Assembly: GCA_946894095.1 (NCBI GenBank)
Contig: OX335651.1
Location: 17,754,501-17,818,500, forward strand
DNA from: Incurvaria masculella
Taxonomy: Eukaryota; Arthropoda; Insecta; Lepidoptera; Incurvariidae
DNA length: 64,000 nucleotides
Direction: 5' to 3'
Position 1 is the first letter of the stretch; each line of letters begins with the position of its first letter. The notes beneath the pieces are model-generated. The model saw only the letters and a list, made by a program, of their open reading frames with translations. It was not told the DNA's origin and did not search any database. Both the position numbers and the translations under genes were made by a program. Shown piece by piece: positions 43,794-53,600 of the stretch.

Positions 43794-43940
43794 ATTGACA
43801 GCCTTCGGCAATTGACCGTAACATGTATCGTCCGCGCAACCAAGGAGGTGAACCTGCCTTGTTGGTGCCTTGAACCTGCACGTGATCCGAGACGTGACCA
43901 CAGAAGCCGCCCGACATGATTTCGTAAGCCTTCAGACGTG
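43794..43940 (-). other. Exon-like block, 49 codons, unknown
   Basis: The minus strand reads AACTGCAG (acceptor), 147 nt open in one frame (RLKAYEIMSGGFCGHVSDHV ... CQFWDW), then GTAAATG (donor). Composition is clearly richer in G+C than the flanks. No partner exon was found within the gap. It could be an orphan exon, a transposase fragment or chance. The family is not recognised. Confidence 0.25.
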
Positions 43941-44925
43941 CTGCAGTTCTTGATAAGGCGAATAAGATTTTTAGATAAGATTTTTCTGTAATATAAATGG
44001 CATTTAAACTTATAACAGAATCTAGGGAAGTATGGTGAACCAGCGTCGAAAAACCTTTCATTTTAAACATTGAACATGTTCAACATCTTCAAAACATTTG
44101 CCAATTACCTCACCCGAAATTTTGCAGGCGATTCTTGCTGTTCTGTGTGCATCAATCAGACGAAGGAGGTGTCTTGCAGCAGAGAAGATGGTTCGATGGC
44201 ATATCTCATAGTAGGGAAAACAGTTGCTTTCCGACTGAAGAGGTTCGGAAGGTTGGTTTGGAATCTCTTAGCAGTTCTAGAATACTCTTTAGTATTATAA
44301 TGATGATCAGTGATGTCAATTTCTTCTTGCCGATGTTATGTTTAACTTTAATCACGCTTTTGCTGCAAATTCTTATCAGCAGACAGCATTGGGTCAGCTG
44401 TTCTACCAAATCTGACTATCGTGACACAGGTGAAAGCTATCGGGATGTAGGTACCACTCGCCTCACAGTGGTACATTCAAGCACACACATTTTTACCGTA
44501 TTTGGTTCAAATAATTGTTCAAATGACAACATGTTGGCCTCATTCGTGACTCGCTTCGCTCGATTGGCTTCCGACATTAAAAGTTCTTTCGAGTTTCTAG
44601 AAATGGGTGATCTATCAAGCCCATATCAAGCCGGATACTATAAATAAAGGATGCAGATATATAACCCGTTTTTTGGGACATTGACGAAGTTTGCGTACAA
44701 ATAATGTTAACGGACGTACTGGCATAATTAGTGCCTAAAAGATAGATACTATTACTGTTACTGTTTTATTCATTGTATGGTTAATCATCTGTTTCCATAC
44801 TAAAATAAACACGTAACTCCAGTCACAAAGCTTTAATATGCACATGTTCCGATTGAAAAAATAATGAAGATATCTTTTATTCATTCGTTCTTTCGGAATC
44901 AACTGATAACTCCAGCATTTTTTTT

Positions 44926-45330
44926 TTTTTTATGCGACCTGAAATGGATGGCTAATACCACACAACTACCGTTATGATATTAGCCCAATACACCACATTC
45001 CCGAAGGAATTAGGTGCCATGCCAGGACCTTCCCTTTATGAGCACGGCTACATTGAACTGGATGGAAAACACGGACAATTTTTCATTGCCGCTTCGACCA
45101 TCTTTTCATCCAATGCGATGGTACCAACCCGGGCGGGCTTAAACCCTACCACCTAGTAGGGGAAGGGGACCTACAGTTTTACATGGATTCCGAACCATGG
45201 AGCAGCTCGCATTCGTGACGAAATGCACTTATCGAACTCTGAAAGAGAAAGACAGTGGTGCAAGTTGGTATTGAACTCGGGCCTCTGGTACGCTAGGCCG
45301 GTCCCCGCGCCACTAGGCTACGAGCCGCTC
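44926..45330 (-). repeat. SINE C, full length, tRNA-type head
   Basis: Read on the minus strand: GCTCGTAGCCTAGTGGCGC (A-box-like), GAGTTCAATACC (B-box-like), then the common body and a tail ending in a T-run on the plus strand. The best example of the tRNA-headed form. Confidence 0.88.
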
Positions 45331-45499
45331 AAATAAATGTTTATAATAAATGTTTTACGTAAACGTTACTCCATAATTTAGCGCATGTGACATGACATCG
45401 CCCAAAGTAAAAAATGTTTAAACACTTCAAAATAACTTTGAAAATTGTCTTTCTTTGTTCTTTTCATAAACCCGACTGGCGTGTACGCTATACTCTACT

Positions 45500-46584
45500 A
45501 ATAAAATATTTTTAAATAAAAAAAGGACCGCCTTCAAAAAAAACGGAATTAAAAAGCAAAAAATTATTGGTTACTTTTAATGTATGCACGAAAAGCTATT
45601 TTAATTCTAACTAATTATGTACAATTTCTTAATTTTTAATCATCTTTTGAAGTCGGTGCCTTGGGTAGAGTTCGCTTCGCACGCTGCTGACCGAACAGAC
45701 ACAATTTCAGCCGAACACACCCGAAGTCTACGAGAGCGTAAACAACCTGAGTCAGCAATGATTGGTCCACAGAGCATTTTAAGCGACCGTTTGTCTAACT
45801 GGAGATGCCCTTAGCGTTGGTTTACGTGCAAGCTGATATCGATAGAGCGCAGCGTACTGAAATTGGGTTTCAACGATTATTATTAGTACTTTCGGGTTTA
45901 TAAAGGCTGGACTGGTGAAGGAGTACGTTAATTCGCTGCTCTGTGTTGATTGGTACTTCCCTGCGACATCGTTGTCTGAACGAGACGATTTCTGCCGAAA
46001 TTGGTGAGATATGTACTAACCGCACACTCGTTTTGACACGTAGTTGAGAGCAGACACCTCAATGTCGCTACCTATTGTTTTCTGTTCTTTTTTATGTTTG
46101 TATTTTTTTTTGTTTTGTGTTATGTAGGTATTTAGGTAGAATAAAAAGTACAAGCTACACCTAACTAAATATTTATCATATAAGTGGTCGTTGTTTTGAT
46201 ATTGGTTTGTTCGTAGGGTTTTCTTGTAAATATTTTGTTTTTATTGTATTAGGTTTTTAGTTTAAGTAAAAGGCATATTTAAATTACAAAGTACTTACCT
46301 AAATACCTACTTACATACGTTTTTCCGACCAGTTTGTTTATTTAATTTTTGTTTTTGTGTTTTATTCAAGTAGGTAAATGTAAGTAGCTAACTACTTGCA
46401 GCCCTCAAAGAACGTCTACCCAAGGCACCGACTTCAAAAGATGATTAAAAATTAAGAAATTGTACATAATTAGTTAGAATTAAAATAGCTTTTCGTGCAT
46501 AAATTAAAAGTAACCAATTATTTTTTGCTTTTTAGTTCCGGTTTTTTTGAAGGCGGTCCTTTTTTTATTTAAAAATATTTTATT
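45500..46584. mobile_element. DNA element with about 169-bp terminal inverted repeats
   Basis: The left arm 45500-45668 (ATAAAATATTTTTAAATAAA ... GCCTTGGGTAG) is the inverse of 46416-46584 with only scattered differences. The roughly 750-bp interior has no transposase frame. The arms contain repeat H-like GAAGTCGGTGCC and AAGGCGGTCC. Confidence 0.88.
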
Positions 46585-46612
46585 TTTTGCTTTTTAGTGG
46601 TGGCGTAACTTT

Positions 46613-46668
46613 TAAGTCAAGGTGGGCGAGCCCTCCTGCTCAACTTCACATACAAAGTGGAAAGAAGA
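46613..46668 (-). repeat. MITE family B, end fragment
   Basis: AAGTCAAGGTGGGCGAGCCC and CAAAGTGGAAAGAAGAT resemble the right end of family B, reversed. Confidence 0.55.
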
Positions 46669-46836
46669 TATACATACATATACAATACAATACAAAACAA
46701 TGAACGAGCATTAGCAGAAATACAAACATTGAGAAATCTCATTTCTGACGAAAGGTAGACCGGTAATTATCTGGATTCATGAGTTCACGGTTGATACGTA
46801 CGATAATTGATACGATGAGATCACGTGAGATAGAGT

Positions 46837-46919
46837 GCTGTGACAGACGGACGGACGGACGGATAGCGGAAGTTTGGTAATAGGGTTCCGGTGGTACCCT
46901 TTGGGAACGGAACACTGAA
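46837..46919 (+). repeat. Repeat A, tail fragment
   Basis: GACAGACGGACGGACGGACGG through AATAGGGTTCCGGTGGTACCC. Confidence 0.8.
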
Positions 46920-47039
46920 AAGACAAAACAACGAATGACCGGAACCGCTGAGCTTCTGAATTTCTCATCCTTCCATCGTTCCGGATAGTCTGTTTCTTGC
47001 GTAAGTTTCAGTTGTATGAAAATGTGTACATATCGGCCT

Positions 47040-47440
47040 CGTTTATCCCCCCTTAACAGTTGAATTTTGTAAAATCCGTTGTGAGCGAGCCTTTTCGTCT
47101 TAACAAGAAGTCACTGAAAATTTTAAGTTTCGAGGATAATTGGTTTCAGAGATCTCAACATGAAACGTTTTCGCCTAAATGTGTTCATTTTGACCTGTTT
47201 TACCCCCCTAATAGTATAATTTCCAAAAATATTTTCTTTTTAAGCAATCCCATCTAAAACAAAACATACTCTGACATTTCTGGGTTCAGCGGCTCTAGAG
47301 ATAGAAATGTGTACAATTTGCCCTCTTTTACCCCCCTTGAATACCCCCAACAGTTGAAGTAAAAAAAAACCTCTCATACTGAGCAATCTCACCCGAAAAG
47401 AAAGCTACTGTAACTAAAAAATCACATTTCTGGGTTCGCG
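47040..47440 (+). repeat. Internally repetitive 'TTTTACCCCCC' sequence
   Basis: TTTATCCCCCCTTAACAGTTG, TTTTACCCCCCTAATAGT and TTTTACCCCCCTTGAATACC recur at intervals of about 150 bp, each followed by a similar 'gagcaatc.c...ctg.catttctgggttc' stretch. I take it as a diverged tandem repeat. Confidence 0.55.
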
Positions 47441-47464
47441 GGGTTAAGAAATTCGATGTTTGTT

Positions 47465-47666
47465 ATAGTTAAGTACCAAACTACTGAACCGATTTTGATA
47501 AAAAAAAAAAAATGGGACCAACTAGAAAGTATACCCTTTCGAACAAAAAAATAATTTTCCAAATCGGTCCACGGGTCTTCGAGTAATCGGTGAACATACA
47601 TAAAAAAAAAAAAAAAGATTCCGACGAATTGATAACCTCCTCCTTTTTTGAAGTCGGTTAAAAAAG
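47465..47666 (-). repeat. Repeat H, inverted
   Basis: It ends CCTCCTCCTTTTTTGAAGTC followed by GGTTAAAA, the reverse of the repeat H start. Confidence 0.75.
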
Positions 47667-47931
47667 AGATGCCGAAGACGCCATGCCAGCAACATCAGGG
47701 GAAATAAGTCGGCAGAGTCCGTTTCACAGTTTATCAACCTTATAGATAACGGCTCTACAGAATACGTTGGTTCTTGTAGGTGGAATATGGACTACTAATA
47801 AACGCATATATTCCATATTCCATATTCATTGGGGACGGATGAAAATCATTATGCAGAGATCCGAAGAGCATTCTTCGAGCTGTACAAGGTTTCTATCATT
47901 ATTTAAGGGGTAAGGGTCTGAAGGTCTATTC

Positions 47932-48138
47932 CTGGCATTCAGTAATCAGGAATCAGGAAACCTGAGTCTAGAAAACCGCTTTTATGGCGATTTTAAAAGC
48001 GAGTTTTTCTTAGGATTGATTAAAAAAACTATGCTCCGGAATATTTTCGTAAAGAAATCGCTCTGAAAACCGTTACAAAAGCGGTTGTCGAGACTCAGGA
48101 TTCTTGATTACTGATTATTGAATTCCAGGAATAGACCT
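47932..48138. mobile_element. Foldback MITE, 207 bp
   Basis: AGGTCTATTCCTGGCATTCAG ... CAGGAATCAGG ... AACCGCTTTT and its inverse ending GAATTCCAGGAATAGACCT make arms of about 65 bp with mismatches. Confidence 0.8.
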
Positions 48139-48295
48139 GCAGCAATCTGGTACGTTTCGGTATGAACATCGGTGCTCGTAGGTTACCTTATTAAAGGAGG
48201 GGTCAAGTTCACTTCAATCGAACCTTCATGGGGTCTGTCTCCACGTGCCAAAACAACACGTGACGTGCCGTGAGCTGCCGTGAATGAATCGCGAT

Positions 48296-48380
48296 GAGGT
48301 CAACAATTCGTTATGTCACCGCGCGTGCGCCGCCGCCGCACCTCCCCCGCCGGACCGCGTCCATAACCGCGACGGAGTTT
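48296..48380. promoter_or_regulatory. CpG-rich stretch, possible promoter or enhancer
   Basis: An isolated GC- and CpG-rich block (CACCGCGCGTGCGCCGCC and following) lies in AT-rich DNA, preceded by ACACGTGACGTGCC E-box-like motifs. No gene start is evident downstream. Confidence 0.2.
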
Positions 48381-49164
48381 TTGCCGAAGATTGACCTTGA
48401 TACTCGTATTCTCAATGTGATTCGGTTGAAGCCACAGAGGAGAAAAGAAAGAGGATGTGTCGTTAGTCACTAGCAACTTCGCCTAATAGAAAAAATATGC
48501 AAATTGTTATTGTTGTCATTGCGCAATTTGAATGTACCGAACATGATCAATATGTTTCGTGTGGCTGGCCGTTGGGTTGGCAATTTTTATTCATTTATTA
48601 TTGGACGAAAAACAAAGGCAGACTGTTATTACAAGGAAATAATTGGTAAGATCTGTCTTCAAAACTATCCCTCACTAAAACAAGAAAAAATAAAAATTTT
48701 GAAGGTGGCGTTATTTATAAAAAGTGCTTATACAATCATGCGCATATGAGACAGCTCATGTTAAGGCTCAAAGTTCAGAATTAATGAAATTAAAATGAAA
48801 ATGAATGACAGTATTAGAAAATCGGATACAGCTGGCCGATGGCACATCTCCTTCCATTTTCGATCTGAAGTTGAAGCGGTTATTATTTTTTAGTGCTGCA
48901 TCTTAAATCTTATCAGATCGTTTCGCCGCATACGAGGTCGGCATTATTCAACCGCTGGAGACCCTGAGACGGAATGTTCGCTCAGAGAAAAAATATTGAA
49001 CACAGAAAAGGAACTACGTATCGATACTGATTGATACTAAATGAACAATACTTAATTCTTTATTAATATTTTATATATTATTTTATATATTATTATTATT
49101 ATATATTATATAATTTTATCTCTGCCCCTATTCTCCTTCCTATTAATATATATTCAAATATTCA

Positions 49165-49560
49165 AATGTTTTTTTTTTGTAACTGGACATGGATGGCAAA
49201 TACCAAACCAACCGTCAGATATTAGCCTAACACACCACATGGGAACTAAGTGCCATGCGAGGAGCTTCCTTATATTGCTCGGGTACATCTAACTGGATGG
49301 AAAACACGGACAATTTTCATTGCCGCTTCGACCATCGTTCATACAATGCGATGGTGCCAACCCAGGCGGGATTAACCCTACCACCTAGTAAGTAAGGAAG
49401 GGGACTTAATCAGTAGGACCTACAGTTTTACGTGGAATCCGAACCACAGCCAGCCATATGGTCACCCATCCAAAACACAACCGCGCTCATAGGTGCTTCA
49501 CCAAGCTTATCGAATCTCAAGGAGTCGCCCCATTGTGCTACCGAGGCTGACAAACGTGCA
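49165..49560 (-). repeat. SINE C, full length, second 5S-like head type
   Basis: On the minus strand the head reads GATTCGATAAGCTTGG, then GAGCGCGGTTG and TTTTGGATGGGTGACC, which still resembles the box C region of 5S rRNA. Body and tail as in other copies. It matches the head of the 59205 copy. Confidence 0.8.
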
Positions 49561-49644
49561 TTTTTGTTAAGATTGCGAGTCAATACCTAGTGGTTCGGAG
49601 TAGTAAGCCTCTTGTTGTGGTTCAGTCAATTCAGATTGACTCGA

Positions 49645-49918
49645 GAATCGCATTGGATAAAAGATGGTCGAGGCGGCAATAAAACATTTTTCGTGCTGTC
49701 CATTCAGTTCAATGTAGACCTTGCTTATATGGGGAAATCCTTCGGGGATGCGGTAGGTTTTTTTTATGAAACTGGACTTGGATAGGTTACACCAAACCAA
49801 GTGTTCTTGGGAACTAGGTGTCATGCCAAAGCCTTCCTTATGGTACTAACTCGGACGGGGTTAACCCTACCACTTAGTAAAGAAGGGGACCTATAGTTTT
49901 ACGTGGAACCCGAACCAC
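49645..49918. repeat. Two SINE C pieces in opposite orientation
   Basis: 49645-49765 reads in the plus sense (GCATTGGATAAAAGATGGTCG) and 49770-49918 in the minus sense (ACTGGACTTGGATAGG ... CGAACCACGG). The second leads into the palindrome at 49919. Confidence 0.7.
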
Positions 49919-49960
49919 GGCCATGGATCTCTCGGGTTTTCACCCGAGAGATCCATGGCC
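49919..49960. repeat. Perfect 19-bp palindrome, 4-nt loop
   Basis: GGCCATGGATCTCTCGGGT, loop TTTC, then the exact inverse ending CCATGGCC. It sits where SINE C normally reads GGCCAGTCACTCTCAACGG before ACCCATCC. Confidence 0.95.
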
Positions 49961-50511
49961 ACCCATCCGAAATTGGAATAGGTCCAAAGCGACTCCTAAG
50001 TACGATGACAAATCCAAACCCCTTTTTTTTTCTTTTTCCAATATTGTACCTTATATCAATGTAATTTAGAATGCAGATTCGATTAAATCTCGCTTTATAA
50101 TTGTTATGTGTAACACAAGAGGGTTTAATGCTCACTTCGAATCCCCAAATGCATGGGAATCCCCCATGGAACACCTGAATGTGAGGACAGAATAATAAAC
50201 GTGTGAACCAATCCGCATCGGCAATTGCAAGGTGCATGTAATAACCATGGAAGTTGCATACAGACTCTGTCACAGTTGCAATTAATTGATGCTAAAGTAT
50301 TGCTGTTTCTAATATCATAATTTCGTTATAGCACGCTACTATTGTTCTGTCAGTAATATCTCGTATAAGCAACCCGTTGTCCTTCCTTACAGTTGGGCAA
50401 ACGGTGTTTTTATTTGCATGTAAATTAATAATATATTCTTACGAGCATTTTCGAAATCCTTCTATCTGTGGTCTGGGTGGTATAAGAAGGTGAATAATGA
50501 ACAAGACCATG

Positions 50512-50517
50512 TTTATT
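50512..50517 (-). terminator. Candidate ARS-3 poly(A) signal
   Basis: AATAAA on the minus strand, about 155 bp past the ARS-3 stop, in the normal range for an insect gene. Confidence 0.5.
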
Positions 50518-50671
50518 TTAATAAATAGTTTTTAATGAAAACCAGAGTCTTTATCGTTGGTGTCTCATCCACACAGGAACGTACTCGTATAAGGAAAATA
50601 TTTACACATCAAAGTTCTACCACTATTTACGTACTTTCATACAATTTTAAAGAAAGCAGACCGCTTATGGG

Positions 50672-53600
50672 TTAAGTAGTCTTCAGCTCTTCCAAAGAGG
50701 TCGCAGACGTTTTACGAGAGCCTGATTCTCGAGATAAATCTTCGAATATCTGCACTCGTCTCGCCACCAGCGATCCCCTCGTCCTCTGCTCTTTAGACGC
50801 CCTCCGATCTCCTCCGCAGCATCCCTCCCCGCTCTTCCCTCGCTTCCATCCAGCGTAGGACCCACATACGACCATGAAAAGGACCACACAACCACCCACC
50901 GCCCACACATACTCCCAATGATCGGGCTCTTTCAAATGCTTCGTCAAGATAGGGGAAAGTTCATCCTTCCAACAGGACCAGGCGCCGTCGTGGAGTAGTG
51001 GATCAGCTTGGGGATCTGCCGGAAGGTTTCCAGGAGGTATGGATCCGGCGATCCACTCCCCCATCCGCAGGTGGAGGCGGTCGACTAAGGTTGTCCGAAG
51101 CGCGGAGACGTCGAGAGTTTCGCAAGGATCGGCGTCCAAATCGAAGAGACACGGAGATTCGACACAGGATGGCGGATTGGCGTTCGGCTGTGGGCACCGG
51201 ACCGTTGCGGCCTCTCGAAGTTTCTTCGCTGCTGGCAAGTCTATCTTGAAGCCAGCGGACTCTAATGCCTTCGCGGCTTGAGACTGTAGAGTATCGTTCC
51301 ATCTGTATGTGAATCCAGCCCCAGAGTCGCCTAGCCACGTGTCTCCTGGGTTTTTCTTCTGGGTCCAGAGGAGCTTCCAGCGGTCTCGGCGCATGGACCA
51401 GTAGTTGGGTACGGTCGCGTTGGGGGGAAGATCGATGTTTATGAGGAGTTCATGTCGCGATGGTTTTCCTTCGTGAAGAGCAGCCCAAGCGTCCACGCCG
51501 TCGATTCCTTTTAGAGTCTTCGGATCGCCACCTGATATCAAGATGCACTTAGCATTAATTAAGCCTATTCATAATTAATTTGTGTTAGGACTGATTGAAA
51601 TCGAATTGAACGACAATGCAGTTATGTGAACTCATTAATAACTTCATATAGAGTCAGTGAGGTGCAAATTAGATTGTCATTGTATAGCCTGGATAGCTCC
51701 GCTTAGTAAATCATCTGGCATATAACCCGAAGGTCGCAGCTATGAGCAATTAATCAGTTAATAGTCACACCAAAATATCACACCAACTTTTAAATGCTAT
51801 TCATTAAGATATCGCTGTTATCTAAAATCATACGGGGTTGCCAAATAAATTTGCAATTAGGCCAGTAGCATCTAATGTGACTATTATTTAAGGTAAAGTA
51901 TGCAAAAACAATCACTGATATAAATTCGCTATCTAAATAAATCCCGCGAATCACTAGTACCAAAGTCTAACCTCAATTGTGTTATTTTATATAGATTTGC
52001 AAATTAATGTGTGTGAAAAGTATATGTAATAGAGCATTTAGCAAAACGGCATCGAATGAACTATCGATGAACTAAAAAATAGTGATAGCGACAAATGTAA
52101 AGAATTAAGAAATAGATGAGATATTTTTTTTTATATTGTTGAGACTAAAAATGATCATGAATTACAACGATGTAATTTAACAGATGGAGACGGGACCTGC
52201 AGCTTTGTATAGAGTGGGACACCAGTCGGTGATGTGCAGGATGGGGCTGTGGATTCTAGGATTCGCAGCCAGCTTGGCAGACCACAACACGCCGAGAGTT
52301 CTGGCGCCACCCTCCCATGGTGTGTTCTTCTCCTGTAAATAAAACTTGGATCACTTTCTAGTTGGGTAGGTATTTGTCTTTATTTGTTCCCATATTATTG
52401 ATTTCCTATTGAAAATTGCGATATTTGAGAAATGTGGCGGTAGTTTCTAAGTTCGATATAATTTTGATTCTTTAGGCATTCATTAAAGTTTATGTTCATT
52501 AAAGTTTTTTTTTTAAATCTCACAAGCTACATTTTAGTCGCGTATTCGTTAAATTTTTACTGTCTATGTTTTTATTTCTATTTGAACGAAAAGCCAAGCA
52601 TACCAGCACCTTTCTTTTCAATATTTTTCATTTAAAACGTTGAAGACGTTTTAAAAAAAAACTTTGCTTTTTACAAAATTTGAAACTTTAATCAGAGTTT
52701 AATCAAATTAATCCAACCTTCGTTTAAGCTTCTTTATATATAGCTGCTGTACCCGGCACCGCTCATTGCCCTGAGCGGTGCCGGGTACAGCAACTGGATA
52801 GTGGATTTCATTTCAAGTATAAAAGTAGGATATTATATCACTCCACTGCCCATACATTATCACTATGTCACGTCGATCTTGGTCGGTATTGCTGCGTGAG
52901 AGAAGAATTATCCAACAAACCAACAATGGTACGAATGCCATGGATTTAGTAAGGAGTGCTACTATAGTCTTGCCACGATAATGACAGTAATCGTGAACTT
53001 ATTTATGCTTTAATTTAATCAAAGTATTTTTTTGGCGACGAGCACGTCAAAGTTCCCTGCGTCCCAAAGGAGGAAAAATAACAGTTTAATCCAGTTTGAC
53101 GTGGATTCTTGCTCGAATGATAGAAATACTACAGATGGAAGTGTTGCATTCCCCCTTCCATCCTTTGAGCGGCTTGTAGCCTATGGCACGGAGACTGGCT
53201 CTTCCGAGTTCGATAAGTGCATTTCGTCACGAATGCAAGCTGCTCCATGGTTCGGAATCCATGTAATCAGGTTTACATGGATTCTGGTGCCCTTCCCCTA
53301 CTAGGTGGTAGGGTTTAACCCCCCCGGGTTGGTACCACCGCATTGGATGACAAGATGGTCGAAGCGGCAATGAAAAATTGTCCCTGTTTTCCATCCAGTT
53401 CAATGTAGCCGTGCTCATAAAGGGAAGGTTAGGTTAGGTAGGTTGGCACCTAACTCCTTCGGGAATGTAGTGTATTGGGCTGGGCTAATATCATAACGGT
53501 AGTTGTGTGTTATTAGCCATCCATGTCAGGTCGCATAAAAAAAAATCTTACCCCCCGGAGCGGGTGGTTGGAGCCGTAGTTGCCGTGGACCTGGGGCCGG

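Larger units (their letters stand above)
40420..50671. other. Intergenic region between ARS-2 and ARS-3, repeat-filled
   Basis: About 10.2 kb. The recognisable content is SINE C copies, repeat A and repeat H pieces, a 1.1-kb long-TIR element and a 207-bp MITE, each listed separately. Two stretches look unlike the background: a GC-rich region at 40985-41340 and an exon-like block at 43794-43940. A CpG-rich stretch at 48296-48380 could be regulatory. No complete gene was found, and 48500-49160 and 50280-50660 show nothing I can support. Confidence 0.5.

Noticed and set aside
44135..44647. 170-codon plus-strand ORF (product begins MLFCVHQSDEGG)
   Set aside because: The start is not an ATG, composition is not protein-like, both strands are partly open, there is no recognisable domain, and no splice partners exist. 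Probably chance.
48504..48749. 81-codon plus ORF after the CpG-rich block
   Set aside because: AT-rich with weak protein character. A frame from ATG 48497 reaches a GTAAGA donor but has no acceptor partner; not supportable as a gene.
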